Source: an uncultured Bacteroidota bacterium
Lineage (GTDB): Bacteria > Bacteroidota > Bacteroidia > Chitinophagales > Chitinophagaceae
DNA length: 63,821 nt
Assembly (NCBI GenBank): GCA_903877645.1
Contig: CAIRES010000072.1
Location: 1 to 63,821 of the forward strand
Reading direction: 5' to 3'
In this document: in pieces, positions 52,651-63,589 of the stretch
Position numbering within the stretch: the stretch's first letter is position 1
Layout of the letters: the number at the start of each line of letters is the position of its first letter
Notes under the pieces: generated by a model
What the model was told of the DNA's origin: nothing
Database searches by the model: none
What the model saw: the letters and a program-made list of their open reading frames with translations, nothing else
Position numbers and translations under genes: made by a program

Positions 52651-53031
52651 TCACTCCCGCTCACCCTCCATCACCTTGATCTCCATTTTCTCCTTATTGA
52701 TGTCCTGCTTGATCAATCCGAACAGGCTCATGTATACATTGGCTATCCACACCAGCGAGAAACCGGCTATTATGTAGCCCCGCCAGTCGCCGAGTAACAG
52801 TTTGTAACCGGTGAAGCAGAGCATGGCAATCGTCACATAATGACTAAAGCAATACTCACAGGTAAAAAGGTAGAAGAATTTCCGTTGCACTAAACTGCGA
52901 CATTCCTTACTTCGCCTGATGCAGTATTCCCTTGGCTCCCGAAACACCTCCTCGTGTGTCACTGTCCATGAGATACACGCTATGGAAATAGGAAGCACAA
53001 ATAACCATAATAGTTGCAGGTAAACAGACAT
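52651..53031 (-). CDS. Membrane protein with CxYC motif
   Basis: 126 residues from the ATG at 53031; an upstream Met would add 35 residues without membrane or family character and is rejected. Helices at about 3-23, 59-78 and 84-106. TCEYCFSHY is a conserved Cys pair next to helix 2 that may bind a metal or form a disulfide. Family not named with certainty. Confidence 0.65.
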   Translation of the reverse strand: MSVYLQLLWLFVLPISIACISWTVTHEEVFREPREYCIRRSKECRSLVQRKFFYLFTCEYCFSHYVTIAMLCFTGYKLLLGDWRGYIIAGFSLVWIANVYMSLFGLIKQDINKEKMEIKVMEGERE

Positions 53032-53136
53032 GCGTGGTATGAATTTGATATTTATGAATACAAATGTAGTGCCACCGAACACCGATGCAAATGCAGGATT
53101 AATATTCGCATATTTTCGATTTTTCAGGCTTGTCAA

Positions 53137-53373
53137 ATAATTTAAAATGACAATTCAAATGCGCTGATTTTTTACCTTCGTTATTCCTATCTATTAAAAT
53201 TTCAGTTTCCCCCAATTGAAATATTTTATTAATTCAAAGTTTATTGTTTTACAATATCATTTTCGCCATTCTTTTTTACGGAAAAATTAACGTACCTTTC
53301 GGTTGGTAATGCATTTTTTAGTATGTTTACCATTCTTTTTTAGTGAAATTGACTTTAAATTAAGGCTTGGCTC
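53137..53373. other. Control region of the giant adhesin gene, with 13-bp direct repeats
   Basis: CCATTCTTTTTTA occurs at 53266-53278 and again at 53330-53342, 64 nt apart. A TACCTTTC (one base off the -7 consensus) at 53293-53300 lies between them. The rest is AT-rich without genes. The repeats might be operator sites (inference). Confidence 0.4.
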
Positions 53374-56300
53374 ATGAAAAAACTTTATTCGCAATTCATA
53401 ACTGCTTTTCTATACGGGGGTAACAGCCCAGCGACAGCTATGAAAATATGCTTATTGACCCTTCTTTTATGTGGTGTTGGTAATTCGGCTTTTGCACAGG
53501 TGGCTATCACTCCTGCCACCGGAGGCACAACTATTTGTAGTAGTACCGCTCTTACAGGTGGTACAGCCCCGGGCTGCACCACCTTGGGTAATATCGTCAT
53601 TACAGAATCTACGAACAGCGACTTTGCATTGGGTGCCGATCAGTTAAAACTCAGCCCTCCGGCAGGATGGCAATTTTGCTCCACAATACCTACTGTTACT
53701 GCTGTTGGCGGGGATGTAGCAGTTGCCGGTGTTCCTACTATCGCAGCAGGCGTTCTTACCATCAATTTTGCTACAGCCACAACCACAAATCATGATGTCA
53801 TTACCATCTCCGGTTTAAAGGTTCAGCCATTAACAACTACTGCCGCTGCCGGTTATATTTATGCCAGCGGGGCTACAGGTATTGCAGGTATTACACTCGG
53901 TACCACAGGCGCTGTGGGTACTACCGGCACCAACTTTGGTAATCTCGCCATCATACCCGCTGTTATCACCGGGCCTACCGCGGTTTGCACAGGCGCTACT
54001 ATTACGTTAAGCGACATTACGCCGGGTGGTAACTGGTCAAGCACCAACGCTACTTATGCTACTGTTATTGGCTCCACAGGTGTTGTTACTGGTGTAAGCG
54101 CCACTACTGCGGTCACTATTGATTACACAGTATCCGGTTGTGTGGCTACTTATTCTATTGCCGTCAATGCTACGCCGCCTGCCATCACAGGCCTGCACAA
54201 CCTTTGTGCGTGGGGCGATACACTCACTATACATGATGCCGTAACTACAGGTACTTATAACAGCTCATTGATCACTGTGTTTAATTACCCCGGCACAGGC
54301 AATGGCCTCATCACTACTTTTGCTCCCGGCCTGGCCACCATCACCTATACGTTGCCTACCGGTTGTTTTGTCACACAATCTATTTCTGTCAATCCACTTC
54401 CTTCCCCTATCTCAGGCCCCGATAGCGTTTGTGTAGGGTCTACCATTTTATTTACGGATATTGATGGCCCCGGCGCATGGAGCACATCGCCTGTAGCTGT
54501 TGGTACTATAGGTAGCGGCAGTGGCGTACTTACAGGTATCTCTGCAGGTTGGGTGGATATCACCTATACACTCGTGCCTACCGGTTGTAAAGCATACGAC
54601 TCTGCGTTCGTCAGCCCGTTGCCATCGCCTATTACCGACCTCATAGATGGCTTGCAGCTTTGCGCCCTCAGCCTCGATACTTTGCTGTCAGGCCCTGCAG
54701 GCGGCACATGGACCAGTGGAGCTACAGGCTTTGCCATCATTGATCCTTCTACCGGTATCCTTACTGCTGTGGCAGCAGGTGTAGCGCCGATCACTTACAC
54801 ATTGCCTACCGGTTGTGCGGTTTATGCCAATGTTACAGTCGATCCGCTTCCGGGCAGCATTTCCGGTCCCACTCAAGTGTGTATCGGCGATTCTATTTTA
54901 TTATCAGATGGTACACCCGGTGGCACATGGACCAGTGGCAACACATCGATTGCTACTATAGGGTCTTCGTCAGGCGAAGTGACCGGTTTGGCTACGGGCA
55001 CTGTTATCATGACTTACACTATTTTCCCGGGGGCTTGTATTGCCACATACCTCATTACAGTGAACCCATTGCCTGCGCCCATTACCGGCCGCACCGAATT
55101 TTGCTTTGGTGATACACTTACTGCATTTGAAACCACTACAGGTGGCTTCTGGACAAGCATCGACTCTACTTCTATTGCTTACATAGATCCCACAGGCGTG
55201 GTGTCCAATCCGGTTGGTTCTTCGCCGGGTGTTGATTCTATTTATTATACCATTTACGGTACTGGCTGCCGTGTGAGCGAAACCATCACAGTGGATGCCG
55301 TCCCTGAGCCGATCACCGGGACCGACAGTGTATGTGTAGGCAGCACAGTTACGTTATTTGATCTCACTACAGGAGGTACCTGGAGCAGCAGTGATGCTGC
55401 AATCGGCACTATAGATACTGTTGGTGTATTCACAGGCATCGGTCCGGGCATCGTTGTTGATACCTACAGGGTAGGTAATTGCGCCGTATGGTACGATGTT
55501 ACTGTATACCCTATTCCTGATTCTATCTATGGTCCGCCTTCTGTTTGCGTAGGCCAGATGGTCACACTTACCGATGCCTCTGTTGGGGTATGGAGCAGTG
55601 GCGATACGGCCAGGGCTACAGTTTCCTCTACAGGTGTGGTTACAGGTGTGGCTACAGGTACAGCTAATATTACCTTTACAGGGCCCGGGGGATGCTTTAC
55701 CTACTTTACGATAAATGTCAATGCACTTGCACCTATAACACCTGTCAACCCTGCGGTTTGTGAAGGTGATACAATAACACTGTCTGATTTCATTCCGGGT
55801 GGGGCTTGGACGAGTTTCTTCCCGTCCGGAAGTTTAACGATTTTAGACCCGTTAAGCCCAAGCAGTACTTATGTTATTGGTGGTTTATTCCCGGGTGTTG
55901 ATACCATATATTATACACTGCCTTCCGGCTGCGTAGCCAAGGAAGCAGTAACAGTAAATCCGATCGCCCCCATCACCGGTCGTGATTCAGTCTGCGTAGG
56001 CTCTACCATATCATTGTCTGATCCGGTAGCAGGAGGTTCATGGAGTAGCAGCGATATCACCAGGGCCACTGTTTCCTCTTTAGGCTCTTCATGTATCGTT
56101 ACCGGTGTCGATTCGGGCATGGTTACTATTACCTATACTATTGCGGGTACAGGCTGCCAGGCATTTTACCAGGTATATGTCGATCCGCTTCCCGGTCCGA
56201 TCATTGGCCTGACTGAAGTGTGCCAGTACACTACTTTTACATTGCTGGATACTTTCGTAGGCGGTATATATAGTACTACCAATGCCGGCACCTATCTGAC

Positions 56301-58626
56301 CAGTGAATCCGATAGTTCCACTTCTATCTATGTGACACTTCCGGGTTTTGATACTGTTTCTTATACGCTTCCTTTACCTACACCTGACGGTTGCGCTGTG
56401 CGGTTTGTGGTCAAGGTTGATTCCTTCAGCAGCATCATCTCTACCGGTGGTGGGGCCAGCCAGGTATGCCTTGGCGGCAACCTGAATTTTAGTGACTCCG
56501 TAGCCGGTGGCACATGGTCACTTAGTAATACTACTACCGGCACCATAGCTATCTCATCAACAGGGGACTCTGTTGTCTTTACCAGCCTTGTGCCGGGTGT
56601 GGATACTGTATATTATACGCTGCCTTATGGTTGCCAGGGATATTTCCCCATCACCGTCAATCCGTTACCTACGCCGATATTCGGCAATTCAACAGTCTGT
56701 GTTGCTGATACCACCACTCTGTACGACACCTCATCTGTAGGTACGTGGAGTGTCATCAATGGCACCGCTTCCGTAGTTCCGGGTACGGGCCTCGTCACTG
56801 GCGTGAGTCCGGGTGTGGATACGGTCACCTATACTATTAATGGTACAGGGTGTACCACCAATACCACTATTACGGTCAATCCTAATCCGCTGCCTATACT
56901 CGGCGATACCGATGTATGTTTTGGGTTCACTATCCTCATGTCCGATTCTACACACCTGGGCGTCTGGAGTATTGACTCAACCACCGTTGCCACAATAGAT
57001 TCGGCGACCGGCCTGGTTACTTCTGTTGCTGTAGGTACCGACGTAGTTTCGTATACATTGCCTACAACGTGCTTCGCTATAAAGACGATCTATGTACGCC
57101 CTATACCTGCGGATACGGTGAATCATCCCGCACTCATTTGTAAAGGGGCTACTGATACGCTTGTGGTGACAGGTGCTGGCCCCGGCGGAACTTATGTATG
57201 GTATCCTTCTGCAGGTTTGAGTGCTACAGTTGGCAATACAGTATACGCCAACCCGCTGGTCACTACCACCTATTCGGTCGTCGGCACCAGCATATACGGG
57301 TGCTCTGACACTACTATTGTTACTGTGTTTATAGACAGTGCGCTCAATCATATCAAGGTTGTTGGTAAAGACAGCATCTGTGCCGGCGAGCATGATACGC
57401 TTATGGCATCCGGTCGGGTACTTACTTTGTTTAACTGGCATCCTACTTCGGGATTAACAACAGTGCCTGCTGATACAGTTGTTGCTACTCCTGATAGCAC
57501 TACAACTTATGTGGCAACGGCTATTGACGATATTGGCTGCCGCGACTCTGTAATATTCACAGTCACCGTCAACCCGATACCGGTTATTTCTGTAACACCG
57601 ATACCTGCTATTATTTGTCGTGGTACACCGATACAATTAACAGCTACCACTTCAAATACGGATAACAGCACTACTACTTTTGCATGGGCGCCCAATATCC
57701 TGATCTCTTGCGATACCTGCTTTGATCCTATCGCAACAGATACGGTCAACCTCGTGTACCGTGTTACTGCCATCAGTATATATGGTTGTTACGACTCTAA
57801 CCATGTAAAGGTTTCGGTGCTCGATACCAACTATAATACCATAAGCAACGACACCAATATATGCGTGGGTACCAGCGCCCAGTTGGAAGCGTATAGCCAT
57901 AGCCTCATCAGCAACCTTGATGTGCCTACCTATACCTGGACACCATCTACCGGGCTGAACAACCCGAACATAGATAACCCTATTGCTACACCCGGTGCCA
58001 CAACTACGTATACGGTATCTATCCGCGAGAATGCCTGCTTTACCAAAGACCTTGAGGTCACGGTATTTGTGCAGCCATATCCTGCGATAGTCATCACTAC
58101 CAATGCGCTGTCGCAACCTGTGGTCGCAGGTACGCCTGTGCAGCTCACGGCCACTGTTACCAATACGCCCGTGCTGAGCTATGTATGGACGCCTGATCAG
58201 TTCCTCACTTGCGATACCTGCTATAATCCTGTGGCTACGCCATTGGTGAATACCACTTACGAAGTGACCGTTACGTCTATTTATAATTGCGTGTCTACTG
58301 ATTCTGTCAATATAGGCCTCACCTGCGATCAGAGCGAAGTATTCGTACCGAATACATTTACTCCGAATGGCGATGGTATAAATGACCGCTTCTATGTGAG
58401 CGCCAAAGGCATTAGCCTCATCAAGAATTTCTATGTATTCAACCGTTGGGGCCAGGTAGTATTTGAGGCGCACAATATTCCGCCTAATAATGCCGGCTAC
58501 GGATGGGATGGTACATTTAAAGGACTGGTACTGGAGCCTGATGTGTTTGTGTATACAGTAGATGCGGTATGTGAATTAGGAACCACCACTTTCAAATATA
58601 AAGGGGACGTTTCTATTGTGAAGTAG
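53374..58626 (+). CDS. Giant Ig-repeat surface protein with gliding-motility C-terminal domain
   Basis: 1750 residues. Signal peptide 1-41 (GVGNSAFA, preceded by a long charged N-terminus). About 14 Big-2/Ig-like repeats of 75 residues (roughly 190-1245), each opening with G..SVC.G and ..GTW.S...A.. and ending TYT...GC....ITVNPLP; then five PKD/Ig-like repeats with CDTC or GC motifs (to about 1650). The end, VFVPNTFTPNGDGINDRFYV and FNRWGQVVFEAH, is the CHU_C T9SS sorting domain. Likely a surface adhesin. Followed 25 nt later by a PorP/SprF gene, a typical adhesin-partner pair. Confidence 0.9.
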   Translation: MKKLYSQFITAFLYGGNSPATAMKICLLTLLLCGVGNSAFAQVAITPATGGTTICSSTALTGGTAPGCTTLGNIVITESTNSDFALGADQLKLSPPAGWQFCSTIPTVTAVGGDVAVAGVPTIAAGVLTINFATATTTNHDVITISGLKVQPLTTTAAAGYIYASGATGIAGITLGTTGAVGTTGTNFGNLAIIPAVITGPTAVCTGATITLSDITPGGNWSSTNATYATVIGSTGVVTGVSATTAVTIDYTVSGCVATYSIAVNATPPAITGLHNLCAWGDTLTIHDAVTTGTYNSSLITVFNYPGTGNGLITTFAPGLATITYTLPTGCFVTQSISVNPLPSPISGPDSVCVGSTILFTDIDGPGAWSTSPVAVGTIGSGSGVLTGISAGWVDITYTLVPTGCKAYDSAFVSPLPSPITDLIDGLQLCALSLDTLLSGPAGGTWTSGATGFAIIDPSTGILTAVAAGVAPITYTLPTGCAVYANVTVDPLPGSISGPTQVCIGDSILLSDGTPGGTWTSGNTSIATIGSSSGEVTGLATGTVIMTYTIFPGACIATYLITVNPLPAPITGRTEFCFGDTLTAFETTTGGFWTSIDSTSIAYIDPTGVVSNPVGSSPGVDSIYYTIYGTGCRVSETITVDAVPEPITGTDSVCVGSTVTLFDLTTGGTWSSSDAAIGTIDTVGVFTGIGPGIVVDTYRVGNCAVWYDVTVYPIPDSIYGPPSVCVGQMVTLTDASVGVWSSGDTARATVSSTGVVTGVATGTANITFTGPGGCFTYFTINVNALAPITPVNPAVCEGDTITLSDFIPGGAWTSFFPSGSLTILDPLSPSSTYVIGGLFPGVDTIYYTLPSGCVAKEAVTVNPIAPITGRDSVCVGSTISLSDPVAGGSWSSSDITRATVSSLGSSCIVTGVDSGMVTITYTIAGTGCQAFYQVYVDPLPGPIIGLTEVCQYTTFTLLDTFVGGIYSTTNAGTYLTSESDSSTSIYVTLPGFDTVSYTLPLPTPDGCAVRFVVKVDSFSSIISTGGGASQVCLGGNLNFSDSVAGGTWSLSNTTTGTIAISSTGDSVVFTSLVPGVDTVYYTLPYGCQGYFPITVNPLPTPIFGNSTVCVADTTTLYDTSSVGTWSVINGTASVVPGTGLVTGVSPGVDTVTYTINGTGCTTNTTITVNPNPLPILGDTDVCFGFTILMSDSTHLGVWSIDSTTVATIDSATGLVTSVAVGTDVVSYTLPTTCFAIKTIYVRPIPADTVNHPALICKGATDTLVVTGAGPGGTYVWYPSAGLSATVGNTVYANPLVTTTYSVVGTSIYGCSDTTIVTVFIDSALNHIKVVGKDSICAGEHDTLMASGRVLTLFNWHPTSGLTTVPADTVVATPDSTTTYVATAIDDIGCRDSVIFTVTVNPIPVISVTPIPAIICRGTPIQLTATTSNTDNSTTTFAWAPNILISCDTCFDPIATDTVNLVYRVTAISIYGCYDSNHVKVSVLDTNYNTISNDTNICVGTSAQLEAYSHSLISNLDVPTYTWTPSTGLNNPNIDNPIATPGATTTYTVSIRENACFTKDLEVTVFVQPYPAIVITTNALSQPVVAGTPVQLTATVTNTPVLSYVWTPDQFLTCDTCYNPVATPLVNTTYEVTVTSIYNCVSTDSVNIGLTCDQSEVFVPNTFTPNGDGINDRFYVSAKGISLIKNFYVFNRWGQVVFEAHNIPPNNAGYGWDGTFKGLVLEPDVFVYTVDAVCELGTTTFKYKGDVSIVK

Positions 58627-58651
58627 TAATTGTTAATGTGATAAATAAGGA

Positions 58652-59722
58652 ATGATGAAAAGATATTTAACCATATTATCTGCGGGTCTTTTGTTCGGTA
58701 TCAGCAGCTATGGCCAGGACATTCACTTTTCCCAGTTTTATGAAAACGAGATTTTTCATAACCCAGGGCTTACGGGCATCTTCAGTGGCGATTATAAAGT
58801 AGGCATAGACTACCGCAGCCAGTGGGGGTCTGTATCTACGCCTTTTAATACCACTATGGTCTCCGGCGAGACAAGAATACTGGTGAGCCGCGACGTGGGT
58901 GACTACATCAGCTTTGGCTTCGCTATGACTTATGACAAGGCAGGTACTATCAATTTCACCAGCGAACAGGTATATCCTGCGATAGCCTACAACAAGGCGC
59001 TTGAAGACCAGCACAATACTTATCTTTCTGTGGGCCTTACAGGTGGCTACATTGCCCGCTCTGTGGATATGAGCCTCATGACATTCAGCAGCCAGTACCT
59101 CAACAGCAGTTATAGCGCCAATAACCCTTCAGGTGAAGTTTCAACCTTCAAGGGCTTGCACAACTATGATGTGGGTGCAGGGGTGAGCCTCAACAGCTCG
59201 CTTGATCTCAATAGCCGGTTCAATTATTATGTAGGTGCGGCAGTATACCACATCAACACCCCTACCGAGATTTTCTCGGGTGGCGATGTGCTCACCAAGC
59301 TGCCTATGAAGTGGGAGTTCAACGCAGGTATTCACTTACCCCTCAGCGATAACTTCAGCTTCACGGTACAAGGCAATTACAGTGTGCAGCAGCCATACCA
59401 GGAGTTCATTTTTGGCGGCCTCTTTACATGGCGCGCTCTGCCGGTTGGCCTGCCCAGCATCTTTGCATTCACATTCGGCCTCCAGGCCCGTTATCAGGAT
59501 GCCATTATCCCTACATTTAAGATAGACTATAAGAATACCGCTATAGGCTTCTCTTATGACATCAATAACTCTCAGCTCGGCTCACAGGCCGGTACAGGCA
59601 CGGGCGCTTCTGAGATCACCTTATATGTAAGGGGCAAGTACAATCACCGCAAGAACCCACGTGATCCGATCATGTGTCCAAGGTTCGAAGATGATCCGAA
59701 CCCCGGTAATACCTTCCGTTAA
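58652..59722 (+). CDS. PorP/SprF family type IX secretion membrane protein
   Basis: 356 residues. Signal peptide 1-20 (GISSYG), then QDIHFSQFYENEIFHNPGLTG and DYRSQWGSVSTPF, the opening signature of PorP/SprF proteins, followed by barrel-like strands (SFGFAMTYDKAG, GVSLNSSLDL, FTFGLQARYQD). Outer-membrane protein needed to export or anchor the adjacent adhesin in known T9SS pairs. Ends in a short basic tail. Terminated by the hairpin at 59748. Confidence 0.9.
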   Translation: MMKRYLTILSAGLLFGISSYGQDIHFSQFYENEIFHNPGLTGIFSGDYKVGIDYRSQWGSVSTPFNTTMVSGETRILVSRDVGDYISFGFAMTYDKAGTINFTSEQVYPAIAYNKALEDQHNTYLSVGLTGGYIARSVDMSLMTFSSQYLNSSYSANNPSGEVSTFKGLHNYDVGAGVSLNSSLDLNSRFNYYVGAAVYHINTPTEIFSGGDVLTKLPMKWEFNAGIHLPLSDNFSFTVQGNYSVQQPYQEFIFGGLFTWRALPVGLPSIFAFTFGLQARYQDAIIPTFKIDYKNTAIGFSYDINNSQLGSQAGTGTGASEITLYVRGKYNHRKNPRDPIMCPRFEDDPNPGNTFR

Positions 59723-59747
59723 TAACATACTTCAAAAGAGAATAGAT

Positions 59748-59770
59748 AAAAGCGCCATAAAGGCGCTTTT
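59748..59770 (+). terminator. Intrinsic terminator after the SprF-type gene
   Basis: AAAAGCGCC (59748-59756) and GGCGCTTTT (59762-59770) form a perfect 9-bp stem with a 5-nt ATAAA loop. Confidence 0.8.
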
Positions 59771-59807
59771 ATCATATAAAAAACAGCCTCCTTTAACTAA
59801 TTATCCC

Positions 59808-59838
59808 TTTAACCAATTAACCTAATAGCCTACCTTTG
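59808..59838 (+). promoter_or_regulatory. Promoter of metH
   Basis: TTTA (59808-59811), 19 nt and TACCTTTG (59831-59838), 21 nt before the ATG. The 89 nt before metH are too short for a cobalamin riboswitch and none is seen. Confidence 0.6.
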
Positions 59839-59859
59839 CACAGTTTCTAAATACGAATA

Positions 59860-62556
59860 ATGTCTGAAATAAAACCTTTTCTGAGGCTCAGCGGATTGGA
59901 GCCATTGGTAGTGCGGCCGGAGACGAATTTTGTGAATGTAGGCGAGCGTACCAATGTTACCGGTTCCAAAAAATTCGCACGCCTCATCAGGGAAAATAAA
60001 TATGAAGAGGCACTTTCTGTTGCCCGTCACCAGGTGGAGAACGGCGCGCAGATACTCGACATCAATATGGACGACGCCCTGCTCGATGGGGTATTGGCCA
60101 TGCACACCTTTGTGAACCTGCTGCAGGCCGAGCCGGATATTGCCAAAATACCCATCATGCTCGATTCCTCTAAGTTCGCCATCATAGAGGCGGGGCTAAA
60201 GTGCATACAGGGCAAGTGTATCGTCAACTCCATATCCATGAAGGAAGGAGAGGAGAAATTTATAGAGCAGGCCGAGATATGCCGCAGCTATGGCGCATCG
60301 GTGATCGTAATGGCATTTGATGAGAATGGCCAGGCCGATAGCCTGCAACGCAGGGTAGACATCTGCCAGCGCGCTTACGATATTCTGACACAGCAGGTAG
60401 GCTTCGATCCGCAGGATATAATCTTTGACCCGAACATCTTTGCGATAGCCACCGGCATCGAAGAGCATAATAATTACGGTGTGGACTTTATTGAGGCTAC
60501 CCGCATCATCAAACAGCGCATGCCACTGACCAAAGTGAGCGGCGGTGTAAGCAACGTATCATTCTCCTTCAGGGGCAATGATGTGGTGCGCGAGGCCATG
60601 CACAGTGTGTTCCTGTATTATGCCATTGCAGCCGGTATGGATATGGGTATTGTTAATGCCGGTGCGCTTGTAGTGTACGATGAGATTGAACCAAAGTTGC
60701 GTGAGCTGTGTGAAGATGTAGTGCTGAATCGCAACCCCGATGCTACAGAGCGCCTCGTGGTATTTGCAGATACCGTAAAAGCTAAAGGCAAAGAAGTAAA
60801 AGTAGATGATGCATGGCGCGGCACTGAAGTTGAAGAAAGATTGAAGCATGCCCTTGTCAATGGCATTACTGATTTTATAGATGCAGATACAGAAGAGGCC
60901 CGTGCAAAATACCCCAAGCCGCTTGATGTGATAGAAGGCCCGCTGATGGCCGGCATGAATGTAGTCGGCGATCTCTTTGGCAGTGGTAAGATGTTTTTGC
61001 CGCAGGTAGTAAAGAGTGCACGGGTAATGAAAAAGAGCGTTGCCTATTTATTCCCCTTCATAGAAGCTGAAAAAGAAGCCCGCAGGCTGGCACACATAGC
61101 TGCCGGTACTTACAACGACGAAACTGCCGGTGCTGCAAAAATACTCATGGCTACTGTAAAGGGCGATGTACATGATATAGGCAAGAACATAGTAGGCGTG
61201 GTGCTGGGCTGCAATGGCTATGAAGTGATAGACCTGGGCGTAATGGTGCATGCCGATAAAATACTGGACACAGCGCAAAGGGAGAATGTGGACCTGATAG
61301 GCCTCAGTGGCCTCATCACCCCATCGCTGGATGAGATGGTACATGTGGCCAAAGAAATGAAGCGCAGGGGTATGAAGCAGCCGCTGCTCATAGGCGGCGC
61401 CACCACCAGCCGTATGCACACTGCCGTGAAGATAGCCCCGCAGTATGATGATGGAGTGGTGTATGTGCTTGATGCCAGCCGCAGCGTAACGGTAGCAGGC
61501 AACCTGCTGAACAAAGAACAGAAAGAACCCTTCCTGCAAACCATAAGGGCAGAGTACGACAAACTGAGGGACGATTTCACCAACAAGAAATCAGCCAAGC
61601 AATACATCACATTCAAAGAGGCACAGGCCAATGCTGCTAAGATAGATTGGGCAAAATACATGCCACCACAGCCTGAACTGCTGGGTACAAAAGTATTTGC
61701 TGATCATGACCTCAACGAAATACGGCAGTATATAGACTGGGGGCCGTTCTTCATAGCTTGGGAAATGAAAGGTAAATTCCCGGAGATACTTAAAGATGAG
61801 CGCGTGGGTGCGGAAGCCACAAAGCTATACAACGATGCGAATGCCCTGCTGGACAAAGTGATCAATGAAAAGTGGCTCACAGCCAAAGGGGTGATAGGTA
61901 TATGGGAGGCGCAAAAGACAGCCCCCGATACTATAGTAGTGAAAGATGAGAAGGGAAATCGTACACAACTTGAATCCCTGCGCCAGCAAATAAAGAAGGC
62001 GCCGGGCCAGGCCAACTTCTCCCTGAGTGATTTTATCTCACCAAATGAGGGCGACCATATCGGTGCATTTGCAGTGAGCATACATGGCATAGAGCCGCAC
62101 TTGCAGAAATTTGCTGATGACCACGACGACTACAACAAGATCATGCTTCAGGCCCTGGCCGACAGGCTGGCCGAGGCATTTGCAGAGGTGCTACACAAGA
62201 AAGTAAGGACGCAATATTGGGGCTACATAAAAGACGAGCAGTTGAGTGCAGAAGAACTGGTGAAGGAAGAGTACCAGGGTATACGCCCTGCCCCCGGCTA
62301 TCCTGCATGTCCCGACCATACGGAGAAATACAAGCTATTTGATCTGCTGAACGTAACAGCAAATACAGGCATAGAGCTTACCGAGTCGCTGGCCATGTAT
62401 CCCGGCGCATCTGTATGCGGCTGGTACTTCAGTCATCCCGAAAGCCACTACTTTGGCATCAACCGCATACTCGACGATCAGTTGAAAGACTATACCCAGC
62501 GCAAAGGCATGAACCTCGAAGATATGAGCAGGTGGCTATCACCCGTTCTCGAATAA
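59860..62556 (+). CDS. metH: Methionine synthase, B12-dependent, without homocysteine domain
   Basis: 898 residues. Order: pterin (methyltetrahydrofolate) domain from residue 8 ([20 protein letters not shown]), B12 cap, B12-binding domain with DVHDIG (436-441, cobalt-binding His438) and [13 protein letters not shown], then the activation (SAM-binding) domain with [15 protein letters not shown]. The N-terminal homocysteine-binding barrel (about 350 residues in E. coli MetH) is absent, so a separate gene must supply it. Common in Bacteroidota. Followed 8 nt later by a membrane protein gene. Confidence 0.95.
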   Translation: MSEIKPFLRLSGLEPLVVRPETNFVNVGERTNVTGSKKFARLIRENKYEEALSVARHQVENGAQILDINMDDALLDGVLAMHTFVNLLQAEPDIAKIPIMLDSSKFAIIEAGLKCIQGKCIVNSISMKEGEEKFIEQAEICRSYGASVIVMAFDENGQADSLQRRVDICQRAYDILTQQVGFDPQDIIFDPNIFAIATGIEEHNNYGVDFIEATRIIKQRMPLTKVSGGVSNVSFSFRGNDVVREAMHSVFLYYAIAAGMDMGIVNAGALVVYDEIEPKLRELCEDVVLNRNPDATERLVVFADTVKAKGKEVKVDDAWRGTEVEERLKHALVNGITDFIDADTEEARAKYPKPLDVIEGPLMAGMNVVGDLFGSGKMFLPQVVKSARVMKKSVAYLFPFIEAEKEARRLAHIAAGTYNDETAGAAKILMATVKGDVHDIGKNIVGVVLGCNGYEVIDLGVMVHADKILDTAQRENVDLIGLSGLITPSLDEMVHVAKEMKRRGMKQPLLIGGATTSRMHTAVKIAPQYDDGVVYVLDASRSVTVAGNLLNKEQKEPFLQTIRAEYDKLRDDFTNKKSAKQYITFKEAQANAAKIDWAKYMPPQPELLGTKVFADHDLNEIRQYIDWGPFFIAWEMKGKFPEILKDERVGAEATKLYNDANALLDKVINEKWLTAKGVIGIWEAQKTAPDTIVVKDEKGNRTQLESLRQQIKKAPGQANFSLSDFISPNEGDHIGAFAVSIHGIEPHLQKFADDHDDYNKIMLQALADRLAEAFAEVLHKKVRTQYWGYIKDEQLSAEELVKEEYQGIRPAPGYPACPDHTEKYKLFDLLNVTANTGIELTESLAMYPGASVCGWYFSHPESHYFGINRILDDQLKDYTQRKGMNLEDMSRWLSPVLE

Positions 62557-62564
62557 TATTATAA

Positions 62565-63269
62565 ATGCAAGATCCGAATCAGCAAGTGAGCGAAGAACAA
62601 GAAATACCGTGGCCGAAAAATTACAAAGGCGTCCGGCCCACTAAGTCGAAGGGCTTGCGTATGCTGGCCAATATCATATCGGTCATTTGCCACCCGGTAT
62701 TTTTTCCCATAGTGATGGCCTACGTCATCTACCGCCTGCAGCCTGCGGCTTATGCAGCCATAGCTCCAAAACAGGTAGGGCTGTGGTTCATCAGTATTAC
62801 AGTTACTGCTGTCCTGTTTCCGCTGTTCAGCATATTTCTGATGAAAGCCCTGGGCTTCATTAGTAGTTTCAAAATGCCCACTACCAAAGACCGCATCATA
62901 CCCCTTATGGCTACGATGATCTTCTACTTCTGGGTCACGCATGTGTTCAATACGATACCTGGCCCGCCACTGGCACTAAAGGTGTTGCTCCTCGGTAATT
63001 TCTGGGGCATCATTGTTATTTTTATGCTCAATATCTTTACCAAGATCAGTATGCATACTTCCATTGCGGGTGGCCTGGTTGGTATTATGCTCGTGCTGAT
63101 GATGATAGGTGTACCCAATATGGCAATACCCCTGGCCGTAGCCATTGCAGTAGCTGCACTCATAGGCAGGGCGCGTGTGTGGCTGGGCGCACACGAGCGT
63201 GGAGATATATGGTTAGGCTATGTAGTAGGCATATTAGTGCAGTTAGGTGCTTACGCTTATATGAAATAA
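62565..63269 (+). CDS. PAP2-like integral membrane protein
   Basis: 234 residues with about six membrane helices after a charged 40-residue N-terminus. TKDRIIPL, KISMHTSIAGGLVG and RARVWLGAHERGDIWLGYVVG resemble, in order, the KxxxxxxRP, PSGH and SRxxxxxHxxxD motifs of PAP2 phosphatases, though the first two deviate. It may dephosphorylate a lipid, or be an inactive relative. Starts 8 nt after metH. Confidence 0.6.
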   Translation: MQDPNQQVSEEQEIPWPKNYKGVRPTKSKGLRMLANIISVICHPVFFPIVMAYVIYRLQPAAYAAIAPKQVGLWFISITVTAVLFPLFSIFLMKALGFISSFKMPTTKDRIIPLMATMIFYFWVTHVFNTIPGPPLALKVLLLGNFWGIIVIFMLNIFTKISMHTSIAGGLVGIMLVLMMIGVPNMAIPLAVAIAVAALIGRARVWLGAHERGDIWLGYVVGILVQLGAYAYMK

Positions 63270-63589
63270 CTAGGAAGTGCCCGCGAAGGAAATTCCCCCT
63301 TGTGCATGGCCTTGTGTGTGAGCGAAGGGGGTTAGGGGGATGTTTTATTTTGCTGGATAAATTACATTGGACTAAAACAATTGAGTTAAGACAGCAACAC
63401 GAAACACTTGTAGCCCCGGCATTTACTTCGAGTTGCCTATTTACGCAACACCTCCCTCTCCTTTGGAGAGGGCTGGGGAGAGGTCAAATAGCCCCGGCCT
63501 TTAGGTCTGGGTGCAATAATAATAAGGTTGGCTTTAGCCAAAATGAAAAATGAGGTTTTGTTATTTTCACTTTTGAATAGTATTCAGTT
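63270..63589. repeat. Gap with three short hairpin repeats
   Basis: No gene is supported. CCCCCTT (63295-63301) pairs with AAGGGGG (63325-63331). CCCTCTCC (63454-63461), TTT and GGAGAGGG (63465-63472) make a perfect 8-bp hairpin. TAGCCCCGGC occurs as a direct repeat at 63411-63420 and 63489-63498. These are typical intergenic repeats of Bacteroidota and lie next to one another. Confidence 0.7.

Noticed and set aside
57652..58473. 273-codon minus-strand frame inside the giant adhesin
   Set aside because: Antisense of repetitive coding sequence; no start context, no signal and no motif.
59771..59859. Cobalamin riboswitch before metH
   Set aside because: Only 89 nt are available and no conserved B12-box-like sequence is visible; a plain promoter explains the region.
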